Below, piece by piece: positions 1-5,071 of a DNA stretch of 5,909 nt. Both the position numbers and the translations under genes were made by a program. Under the pieces are notes generated by a model. The model was not told the origin of the DNA. It did not search any database and saw only the letters and a list, made by a program, of their open reading frames with translations. Position 1 is the stretch's first letter. Every line of letters begins with the position of its first letter. This DNA comes from Immundisolibacteraceae bacterium (GTDB lineage: Bacteria; Pseudomonadota; Gammaproteobacteria; Immundisolibacterales; Immundisolibacteraceae): contig JAESTY010000089.1 in NCBI GenBank assembly GCA_016763355.1, positions 1 to 5,909 on the forward strand, in the 5' to 3' direction.

Positions 1-1
1 C

Positions 2-79
2 GGTGATGCCGGTGATGCCGGTGATGCCGGTGATGCCGGTGATGCCAGTGATGCCAGTGATGCCAGTGATGCCAGTGAT
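2..79 (+). repeat. 9-bp tandem repeat array, coding
   Basis: Nine-base units are repeated head to tail: five copies of GGTGATGCC (2-46), then three of AGTGATGCC (47-73) and a partial AGTGAT (74-79). The two versions differ only in the first base, which changes Gly to Ser. The first base of the window is the C that would end an earlier copy, so the array probably continues to the left. The unit length is a multiple of three, so copy-number changes would lengthen or shorten the protein without shifting the frame. Confidence 0.93.
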
Positions 80-202
80 AAAAACAATGCCAGTGAACAA
101 GCAGCAGAAACCACCAACAAGCCAACTGAGCCAGCACTTACAGGCCAACTAAAAACCAGTCGTGAGCAACAGATTCAAACAGCACTTGATATCGTTGCAT
201 AG
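2..202 (+). CDS. C-terminal end of an unidentified protein with a Gly/Ser-Asp-Ala repeat tract (5' partial)
   Basis: This is the reading frame that stays open from the left edge to a TAG at 200-202, giving 66 residues of a protein that starts upstream of the window. The first 26 residues are five Gly-Asp-Ala units, three Ser-Asp-Ala units and a final Ser-Asp before a Lys. A polar Asn/Glu/Thr/Pro-rich stretch follows, and then a short, probably helical end (TGQLKTSREQQIQTALDIVA). The acidic, small-residue repeat is what an extended disordered linker or tail looks like. No domain is visible, so no function is assigned. The frame is supported by the repeat unit being exactly three codons and by the absence of stops. 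It is too short and too truncated to identify the family. It could also be a spurious frame through a repeat, but the continued open frame after the repeat argues against that. Confidence 0.6.
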   Translation, partial: GDAGDAGDAGDAGDASDASDASDASDKNNASEQAAETTNKPTEPALTGQLKTSREQQIQTALDIVA

Positions 203-216
203 CACCCTTGCCTAAA

Positions 217-232
217 ACTGATCAGTCTTTTT
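217..232 (+). terminator. Weak terminator-like palindrome and T-run after the partial gene
   Basis: Fifteen bases after the TAG at 200-202 there is a perfect 10-bp palindrome ACTGATCAGT (217-226), followed after one C by five T's (228-232). The position suits a transcription stop for the upstream gene. However, the palindrome has no unpaired centre, so an RNA hairpin would lose its inner pairs, and the stem is AT-rich. It is a poor intrinsic terminator at best. Confidence 0.22.
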
Positions 233-267
233 GTCACCCAGTTTAGTAACTTCGACTTGCGCAACAC

Positions 268-296
268 TGGAAATGCGGCAACATAGCGACTATTAA
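268..296 (+). promoter_or_regulatory. Possible sigma70-type promoter for the hydrolase/oxygenase operon
   Basis: TGGAAA (268-273) and TATTAA (291-296) are separated by 17 bp, and each matches four of six consensus bases. The pair lies in the 158-bp gap before the first gene of the operon, where a promoter is needed. The match is weak, and other placements in this gap are nearly as good. Confidence 0.22.
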
Positions 297-325
297 TCTG
301 TGCCCAGCGAGCCATCGTGATTGCT

Positions 326-341
326 GGTGCAGAGCTGCACC
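326..341 (+). promoter_or_regulatory. Operator-like dyad just upstream of the hydrolase ribosome site
   Basis: GGTGCAG (326-332) and CTGCACC (335-341) form a perfect 7-bp inverted repeat with a 2-bp centre, GGTGCAGAGCTGCACC. It ends five bases before the Shine-Dalgarno sequence at 347. The form fits a site for a dimeric repressor lying between promoter and gene. As RNA it could instead fold into a short hairpin next to the ribosome site, though the inner pairs would open to make a loop. No regulator gene is visible in the window, so the binding protein is unknown. Confidence 0.4.
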
Positions 342-346
342 TGATC

Positions 347-355
347 GGGAGAGGA
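347..355 (+). promoter_or_regulatory. Ribosome binding site fixing a GTG start
   Basis: GGGAGAGGA lies five bases before the GTG at 361. This strong purine-rich site is the main reason to accept the GTG as the start of the hydrolase rather than a later ATG. Confidence 0.75.
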
Positions 356-360
356 TAAAG

Positions 361-1308
361 GTGAGAAGCTTACGTAGTTATTTTTTAACCAGCCTGCTAC
401 GGCTGGTATTCAAACGTCAAAAGCCAAGTTCGGTACCCATAGAAAAACAGCGGGCCGATTTCACCAAAATGATGGCCCGAAGTTTTAAACCCCAACCAGA
501 TGTCAGCTATGAGGTCAGCGAACTCGGTTCGGTAGCCGGTGAATGGGTCCGATATGGTCAACATAGCGGCCAGCGCACCCTGCTCTATCTTCATGGCGGC
601 GGCTATATGCTCGGCTGTGCTGAGGCCTATCGTGATTTAACCGGACGACTGGCGATTGCCGCTGCAGCCGACCTGTTTGTCGCCGATTATCGACTCGCGC
701 CAGAACATCCATTTCCGGCTGCACTCGAAGATGCCCTGAGCTGCTACCGGGCGCTGATCAATGATGGCATAGCCGCCAGCAACATCACCATCGCCGGAGA
801 CTCAGCCGGTGGCGGATTGACACTGGCCACGCTAGTGGCTTTACGCGAAGCCGGTGACCCGTTACCTGCTGCCGCGGTTTGCCTGTCGCCATGGAGCGAC
901 CTGAGTTTCAGCGGCCCCACTATGGCCAGCAATTCAGGGGCTGACCCGATGTTAACCGCCGGTGCCCTCGGCGCGATGGCCGACGCCTACGCCGGAACAG
1001 AGACCAGCAGCCAGGATAGGACCGACCCACGAATGTCACCCTATTATGCGGATTTAGACGCCTTACCGCCGATACTGATTCAGGTCGGTAGCGACGAAAT
1101 ACTGCTGGATGATGCCCGCCGTGTCGCCGACAAAATCACCACTAGCGCGGGAGAGGTGAGCCTCGAAATCTGGCCAGGAATGCCCCATGTCTGGCAGATG
1201 TTCGCTGCGCTGATTCCAGAGGGTCGCGAAGCCATTACTGCGATCGGCAGCTATGTCCAGGCCAACACCAGTCCGGCACTGCCATTACCAAAAACTGCCA
1301 ACCAGTAA
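361..1308 (+). CDS. Alpha/beta hydrolase of the hormone-sensitive lipase (HSL) family; probable esterase or lactonase
   Basis: This is a 315-residue cytoplasmic serine hydrolase of the alpha/beta hydrolase fold-3 (HSL, bacterial family IV) type. The oxyanion-hole motif HGGGY is at residues 78-82. The nucleophile elbow is GDSAGGG at 146-152, with Ser148 catalytic. The likely acid is Asp245 in GSDEILLDD, and the likely base is His276 in MPHVW, so the triad is complete. The core motifs DYRLAPEHPFPAALED (109-124) and LSPWSD (175-180) are also typical, and the length is normal for the family. The family hydrolyses short-chain esters; some members open lactones, such as the monoterpene epsilon-lactone hydrolases. 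The substrate cannot be read from sequence. The first 25 residues are basic and hydrophobic but do not form a convincing signal peptide. It is first in an operon with a small unknown protein and a Rieske oxygenase, so a role in breaking down the same organic substrate is inferred. Confidence 0.9.
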   Translation: MRSLRSYFLTSLLRLVFKRQKPSSVPIEKQRADFTKMMARSFKPQPDVSYEVSELGSVAGEWVRYGQHSGQRTLLYLHGGGYMLGCAEAYRDLTGRLAIAAAADLFVADYRLAPEHPFPAALEDALSCYRALINDGIAASNITIAGDSAGGGLTLATLVALREAGDPLPAAAVCLSPWSDLSFSGPTMASNSGADPMLTAGALGAMADAYAGTETSSQDRTDPRMSPYYADLDALPPILIQVGSDEILLDDARRVADKITTSAGEVSLEIWPGMPHVWQMFAALIPEGREAITAIGSYVQANTSPALPLPKTANQ

Positions 1309-1311
1309 TCC

Positions 1312-1317
1312 GTGGAG
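1312..1317 (+). promoter_or_regulatory. Ribosome binding site that decides the start of the small middle gene
   Basis: GTGGAG lies six bases before the ATG at 1324. The same GTG is itself an in-frame possible start four codons earlier, but it has no ribosome site of its own because the hydrolase stop codon is just upstream. The site therefore favours the ATG at 1324. Confidence 0.65.
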
Positions 1318-1323
1318 CCCATC

Positions 1324-1707
1324 ATGAACGGCCAACTGCTACCGCAACCATTCAACGCCCTGGAACCCTTCGCCAGCGAGTGGAGTATCGGCGACGAGGC
1401 CGGTCGTAACCTTAAGCGCATTAGCTCAACCATCGAGAGCCTTCGCGAGTTTTACCAGGCCGTGCTTCCCGAAATGCAGCTGATTGTCGATTATCTTCGG
1501 CCGCGGCCGCTGCTTGAGTTCAATAGCCAACAACTACGGCTGCTCAACCTGGCAAAGATGTTAATGGAAGTGGCACCAGCGATCGAAATATTCAATCAAC
1601 CAGATGTTCCCAACAGCTTTGAACCAGAACGATTCCTGATCATGCCACCCTTTGCCGACACCCCGGCAGGCCTCTACGCTGACCAGACCCTGATCGAACA
1701 AACCTGA
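1324..1707 (+). CDS. Conserved-looking small protein of unknown function between hydrolase and Rieske oxygenase
   Basis: This is a 127-residue soluble protein that I cannot assign to a named family. It has no signal peptide, membrane segment or metal-binding cysteine pattern; there are no cysteines at all. It appears largely helical, with Leu/Ile/Glu-rich segments around residues 28-60 and 66-87, the second ending in LAKMLMEVAPAIEIF. A conserved-looking tail follows: QPDVPNSFEPERF at about 92-104, then MPPF. It starts 15 bp after the hydrolase stop and ends 13 bp before the oxygenase start, so the three genes are almost certainly cotranscribed and translated at linked levels. It lacks the cone-like fold signature and length of a usual ring-hydroxylase beta subunit (about 160-180 residues), so I do not call it one. 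A role as accessory, assembly or substrate-handling partner of the oxygenase is only a guess from position. An alternative GTG start at 1312 would add four residues. Confidence 0.82.
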   Translation: MNGQLLPQPFNALEPFASEWSIGDEAGRNLKRISSTIESLREFYQAVLPEMQLIVDYLRPRPLLEFNSQQLRLLNLAKMLMEVAPAIEIFNQPDVPNSFEPERFLIMPPFADTPAGLYADQTLIEQT

Positions 1708-1713
1708 AAGGAG
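1708..1713 (+). promoter_or_regulatory. Strong ribosome binding site of the Rieske oxygenase gene
   Basis: AAGGAG lies seven bases before the ATG at 1721, directly after the stop codon of the small gene. This is a near-ideal site and supports the annotated start. Confidence 0.8.
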
Positions 1714-1720
1714 CCGTACC

Positions 1721-2926
1721 ATGAACGCACCGGACGCCAAACCTTTTAACACCCAGTTTAGCCAGCTTGGTAGTGGGCCATTGTCGATCGAGTCGATGAC
1801 CTCCAGCGAATACTTCGAGTTAGAACGAGAGAAAATTTTTAAAAAAAGCTGGCTTAACGTCGGCCGAATCGAAGACCTGCCCAAGCCCGGCGACTATATG
1901 GTGCAGAGCATCGCCATATTGCAAAGCTCGTTGATCATCGTTCGCGGTGATGATCAGCAAATTCGAGCCTTTCACAACGTCTGCCGCCATCGTGGCAACG
2001 AGATTGCCAGCGGCTGCGGCAACGCCAAAGGTTTTAGTTGTGACTTCCATGGCTGGACTTATAGCAACCAGGGCGAACTGGCTTTTGTACCTGATGAGGG
2101 CCAATTTTTTAATCTTGATAAAAACAAACTTGGCCTGGTGTCGCTGCAATGCGAAACCTGGAAGGGCTTTATTTTCATTAACGCAGATCCCGACCCCTCA
2201 CAATCTTTAATCGAATATCTCGGTGGTCTTGGTGATCAGTTAAAAGACTTCCCATTCGAGCAGATGGTGCCGATGCACCGCCTCGAAGCAGAGGTCAACG
2301 CTAACTGGAAAGTCATCATCGACGCTTTTCAGGAGTCCTATCACGCTGGCTTTGTGCACCGCTTAACCGCCGGAGATATGCTCGACCCTGACAGTGACGA
2401 TCCCTATATGCATTTAAGCTCTGTGCGCCTGTTTGGCCCCCACCGCTCGGCATCGGTGCCAATGAACCCGGAATATGTCGCCCAGAATCGACCCGCAGAA
2501 ATGCTCTCTTATCAGCTCGCCTCGTCACTTTGGCTGCAGGAAGGCGCGATGGAACAGCAGTTTACGCCTGGCACGAATCCTGACGACCATAAACACTGGC
2601 TTTTTGATATCAATGTCTGTTTTCCAAACTTCTTCATTGATGTGGCCAACGGCTGGTTTTTCACTTATCACTTCTGGCCTGTCGCTGTCGACAAGACCCT
2701 GTGGCAGTATCGCTTTTATATGATTCCACCGGCCGATGCCGGTGAAGCGATCAGCCGGGAATACTCCAAACTTGCCCTGCGCGATCTGCTTCGGGAAGAT
2801 CTCAATACCGTAGAGGCGACCCAACGCGGACTCATGTCCGGCGCAATCAAGGAAATTCATCTCTCAGACCAGGAGGTGGCTGTACGCCACCAGTATAAAG
2901 TCGTCGAAGAGCTAGTCCGCGGCTGA
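1721..2926 (+). CDS. Rieske non-heme iron oxygenase, alpha (catalytic) subunit
   Basis: This 401-residue protein is the terminal oxygenase of a Rieske-type system, using O2 and electrons from a reductase to hydroxylate or demethylate an organic substrate in the cytoplasm. The N-terminal Rieske domain holds the [2Fe-2S] ligands Cys88 and His90 (NVCRHRG), and Cys107 and His110 (CDFHGWTY). The catalytic domain holds the mononuclear iron ligands His208 and His213 in ESYHAGFVH, with the third ligand probably Asp360 in REDLNTVEATQRGL. All key residues are present. The residue that bridges the Rieske cluster and the neighbouring iron site is Glu205 rather than the Asp of naphthalene dioxygenase. A Glu there is known from, for example, carnitine oxygenase CntA. 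Length and order are normal. It is third in the operon with a hydrolase and an unknown small protein. No beta subunit, ferredoxin or reductase lies in the window, which fits an alpha-only oxygenase fed by proteins encoded elsewhere. The substrate is not predictable from motifs alone. Confidence 0.94.
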   Translation: MNAPDAKPFNTQFSQLGSGPLSIESMTSSEYFELEREKIFKKSWLNVGRIEDLPKPGDYMVQSIAILQSSLIIVRGDDQQIRAFHNVCRHRGNEIASGCGNAKGFSCDFHGWTYSNQGELAFVPDEGQFFNLDKNKLGLVSLQCETWKGFIFINADPDPSQSLIEYLGGLGDQLKDFPFEQMVPMHRLEAEVNANWKVIIDAFQESYHAGFVHRLTAGDMLDPDSDDPYMHLSSVRLFGPHRSASVPMNPEYVAQNRPAEMLSYQLASSLWLQEGAMEQQFTPGTNPDDHKHWLFDINVCFPNFFIDVANGWFFTYHFWPVAVDKTLWQYRFYMIPPADAGEAISREYSKLALRDLLREDLNTVEATQRGLMSGAIKEIHLSDQEVAVRHQYKVVEELVRG

Positions 2927-2936
2927 GCAGCGCTCG

Positions 2937-3380
2937 TTAGGCGTCTATCGGTTCATTGCTAGCGACCCGGCCCGAGTTGAGCTCGGGCAGGTCTGCTCGG
3001 CTTAACAGAACCGCCGAGACCAGCACCAGGATCAAATCAAATCCAAATAACGGCACCAACTGCATCGCCGGCACCACTGCCTCGACCAAACTGACTACCC
3101 TGCCAATCGCAAAGCCTGCGTTAAACAACAACAGATAAACCAGCACATAACGCAGCCATTGCTGCTGCCAGACCGATACCACGCAAAACAGCCCGGTTAT
3201 CAACCAGACCCCTCCATGGGAGGCCCGCACCTCCTCCAGCGCCATGTCACTGCCAAACAATATGCCCATCTTTGCAAACATGGCGGCCGGGTCGATCAGA
3301 AACAGCACTCCAAAGGGGATGTAAAACAAAACCCCAATTATCAGCAAATAGCCTTTCGCAAATCTCACACCCATCATCAT
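2937..3380 (-). CDS. DUF4345-type small integral membrane protein
   Basis: This 147-residue inner-membrane protein has four predicted membrane helices, at about residues 11-30, 56-72, 76-98 and 107-127. The segment ALEEVRASHGGVWLITGL (47-64), with Arg-Ala-Ser-x-Gly-Gly before helix 2, and the FAIGRVVSL segment in helix 3 match what I know of the DUF4345 family, whose function is unknown. The gene begins with three consecutive ATG codons. The ribosome-site-like AGGG (3384-3387) is three bases from the first ATG, six from the second and nine from the third, so translation may start one or two codons inside the annotated start. It converges on the oxygenase gene with only 10 bp between stops and appears to be a single-gene unit with no functional link to either operon. 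Family assignment is from memory of the motif pattern. Confidence 0.8.
   Translation of the reverse strand: MMMGVRFAKGYLLIIGVLFYIPFGVLFLIDPAAMFAKMGILFGSDMALEEVRASHGGVWLITGLFCVVSVWQQQWLRYVLVYLLLFNAGFAIGRVVSLVEAVVPAMQLVPLFGFDLILVLVSAVLLSRADLPELNSGRVASNEPIDA
2970..2988. other. GC-rich inverted repeat at the convergent gene ends
   Basis: GCCCGAG (2970-2976) and CTCGGGC (2982-2988) form a perfect 7-bp stem around a 5-base loop. It lies inside the last codons of the membrane-protein gene and 43 bp beyond the oxygenase stop. No T-run follows on either strand, so it is not a classical intrinsic terminator. It could still slow polymerase or protect the 3' end of the oxygenase message, or it may be chance in coding sequence. 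Confidence 0.3.
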
Positions 3381-3444
3381 TCACCCTGGTTAGATCAATA
3401 ACCTCTCGAACCGGCGCAGGCCGCTTCACCGGGCAGTTAAACAT

Positions 3445-3465
3445 TTTCGCTTCGCCAAAGCGAAA
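3445..3465. promoter_or_regulatory. 8-bp inverted repeat upstream of the DUF4345 gene
   Basis: TTTCGCTT (3445-3452) and AAGCGAAA (3458-3465) form a perfect 8-bp stem with the loop CGCCA. It lies 65 bp upstream of the DUF4345 start on its own strand, where an operator or a leader hairpin could act. No strong T-run follows on either strand. Its role is undetermined. Confidence 0.35.
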
Positions 3466-3719
3466 GCCAAAGTCAAAACCACCACTCCAATCAACCGATA
3501 TCCACCAACAGCCATCTGTTAAAGCTCATTGACCACTAATGGCCTATTGCTAGCTCTCCAGCCGCTTAGGTTACTAACTAGCCACTTCCGTGGGCCTACC
3601 GATTCAGCAAGTCTTTGAAATACTCCAAACCCAAGTTTTCCAACCGCAAATAATCTAACTCAAGTCAACATGAGGCAGGCCGCCATAAGTCTGGACACTA
3701 ACCCTTGCAACGACCTAAA

Positions 3720-3802
3720 GCGGCCACTGCCAATGTGCCGCCTACGTGGCAAGCAAGACCTGACGGCCTCAACCAGGCTGCCGGGTTTGAACCCGTAAGC
3801 CT
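3720..3802 (+). promoter_or_regulatory. Possible structured 5' leader of the binding-protein/sensor operon
   Basis: Several mutually exclusive stems can form. In the first part, GCGG/CCGC plus CAC/GTG (3720-3727 with 3735-3741, one bulged C, 7-base loop) competes with GCCAC/GTGGC (3723-3727 with 3746-3750). In the second part, a two-tier hairpin joins AGGCT (3775-3779) to AGCCT (3798-3802), with an inner CGGGTT/AACCCG (3782-3787 with 3790-3795). It competes with GCCT/AGGC (3766-3769 with 3775-3778). The region ends 10 bp before the ribosome-site-like GGGGTG at 3813-3818. Alternating pairings ahead of a start codon are what an attenuator or riboswitch needs, but I recognise no known riboswitch class and GC-rich sequence makes short stems easily. 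Confidence 0.3.
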
Positions 3803-3829
3803 TTCAATTACCGGGGTGCAAATAAGCAT

Positions 3830-5071
3830 ATGTTGATTAGTGAAGGTCTTGCTAACGATAAAAATAGCGCTCCAAAACCAGGGTTCCTATCGATCCTGGC
3901 ATGGCTACTAATTTGTATTTCAAGTTTTACAGTAACCGCTGCGCAACCTCGCCAAACCATACACGCGCTCTATATCCCGCTAGCTGATCACTACGCCGGC
4001 ATCGTCGCCTATGAGCGTTATCGCAACCAGATGGTGCATGCCGACTTTCAAATAGAGCAGATGAAAAACTGGGATCTACTGCGAGCCTATTTTCAAGATG
4101 GCCAGGCTGATATGGCGTTCGTGATGAGTCCACTGGCAATGGATATGTTCAGCGTCAGGCCAAAATTTCGCTGGATCGGTCTCATGCACCGAGATGGCAG
4201 CGCTATGGCTATCAACGACCTACTCAATGACCAGATCGATCTGGCATCGTTAAGAGCAGATCGCAAACCCGGTAAATCCCTGGCTCAAGCCTTAATCGTC
4301 AATTATCAAAATGGTGGCCGGCCCACCGAGATTGGTATGCCTCACCTGTTGGCGACTCACTCGGTGGTGCTCTACCGATATTTAAAACAACAGGGGGTTT
4401 CGCTAACCCTGATTCCAAACCGCCCCGCCCCCGTACTACTGATCCCCGTTGCGCCCTCCAAATCCCCGGCATTTATCAAGGGACTCAGCAACCGCGCTCA
4501 ACCGGCCGCATTCGTTCAATCATTACCCTGGGCTGATGTGGTCGAAACCGGTGGTTACGGCCATGTAGCCTGGTATTCAAAAGATGTTATGCCCTGGCCG
4601 GAGGGTCATGTCGAATGCATTGTGCTTGCTCAGGATCAGGCCATAGAGCAAAAATTCGCTGCTACTCAGGAAGTGATGAGATATATCCAGCAGGCCGGCC
4701 GGGATATTGAAACCGCGCGTAACCAGGGTGGTGCAGAGCTCGAAAAGATCATTCAGATAATTCGCAAACATATTCCCGCGCACACCCATGACGCAATTCT
4801 GGCCAGTCTGGACCCCAACCTACGGGTGATTAACTACAACTACCTGAATGTCGACAAGGGTGGCCTCAAACAGATCATGGATTTCGCCATTGAAGGCGGC
4901 ATCATCAGCTCGACCATCGATATCGATAGCTTCGCAGATCAGCGATTTGGTACCGACAGCGGAGCAACACCAAACCTAGAATCACCTACCGAAAAGCAAT
5001 CCACAACCACTACCCAGTCGAGCCTGACCAGCCAACCTGAAACCAAAGGCGGTTCACGTGGATCGTATTAA
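3830..5071 (+). CDS. NrtA/SsuA/TauA-like periplasmic substrate-binding protein, probably partner of the adjacent sensor
   Basis: This is a 413-residue exported binding protein. After a polar N-terminus with lysines, residues 19-38 form a hydrophobic signal segment ending in VTAA, with probable Sec cleavage near 38/39. There is no lipobox Cys at the cleavage site. The mature part reads like the nitrate/sulfonate/NMT1-type binding proteins: HALYIPLADHYAGIVAYERY (45-64), WDLLRAYFQDGQADMAFVMSPLAM (81-104) and a second lobe up to about 365. Such proteins bind small anions or organic molecules, but ligand residues cannot be assigned here. The last 45 or so residues are a Ser/Thr/Gln-rich, apparently disordered tail. 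No ABC permease or ATPase follows; the gene instead overlaps a membrane sensor gene by 14 bp, so a sensing role is inferred. The start has a weak ribosome site, GGGGTG (3813-3818), 11 bp upstream. No in-frame Met follows before the hydrophobic segment. Confidence 0.85.
   Translation: MLISEGLANDKNSAPKPGFLSILAWLLICISSFTVTAAQPRQTIHALYIPLADHYAGIVAYERYRNQMVHADFQIEQMKNWDLLRAYFQDGQADMAFVMSPLAMDMFSVRPKFRWIGLMHRDGSAMAINDLLNDQIDLASLRADRKPGKSLAQALIVNYQNGGRPTEIGMPHLLATHSVVLYRYLKQQGVSLTLIPNRPAPVLLIPVAPSKSPAFIKGLSNRAQPAAFVQSLPWADVVETGGYGHVAWYSKDVMPWPEGHVECIVLAQDQAIEQKFAATQEVMRYIQQAGRDIETARNQGGAELEKIIQIIRKHIPAHTHDAILASLDPNLRVINYNYLNVDKGGLKQIMDFAIEGGIISSTIDIDSFADQRFGTDSGATPNLESPTEKQSTTTTQSSLTSQPETKGGSRGSY

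Larger units (their letters stand above)
3381..3829. other. Long intergenic region with inverted repeats and no convincing gene
   Basis: These 449 bp separate two divergently transcribed genes: the minus-strand DUF4345 gene and the plus-strand binding-protein gene. The region must therefore hold both promoters. Short open frames occur, including one of 42 codons at 3670-3798, but none has a ribosome site, a recognisable product or protein-like composition. I found no clear sigma70 promoter: -35-like hexamers such as TTGAAA at 3615-3620 lack a -10 partner at a suitable distance. The identifiable structures are an 8-bp stem hairpin at 3445-3465 and a cluster of competing inverted repeats at 3720-3802. 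Confidence 0.6.

Noticed and set aside
1..79. CRISPR-like repeats at the left edge
   Set aside because: The units are 9 bp, contiguous, without spacers, and translate in one continuous frame.
1324..1707. Beta subunit of a ring-hydroxylating dioxygenase
   Set aside because: It is too short, lacks the expected beta-rich pattern and appears mostly helical.
1841..1847. Run of seven A's in the Rieske gene as a programmed frameshift site
   Set aside because: The frame does not match a slippery X-XXY-YYZ heptamer, and the normal frame gives a full-length, complete oxygenase.
3272..3532. 86-codon plus-strand open frame antisense to the start of the DUF4345 gene
   Set aside because: It lies half inside the opposite-strand gene and its product is basic, low in hydrophobic residues and domain-free; it is best explained as a shadow of the real gene.
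3782..3795. tRNA T-arm-like sequence (on the minus strand it reads GGGTTCAAACCC)
   Set aside because: The T-loop-like core is present, but only two or three stem pairs fit a 5-bp T-stem and no D-arm, anticodon arm or acceptor stem could be found at the right distance.
3670..3798. 42-codon plus-strand open frame starting ATG at 3670, possible leader peptide
   Set aside because: It has no ribosome site, no codon run typical of an attenuator and no recognisable product; it overlaps the hairpin cluster and is likely a chance frame.
3700..3829. Cyclic-di-GMP (GEMM) riboswitch ahead of the binding-protein/sensor operon
   Set aside because: GCCGGGTT and GGCAAGC recall parts of the motif, but the conserved GACGCAAAGC core, the tetraloop hairpin and the correct order of elements are absent.
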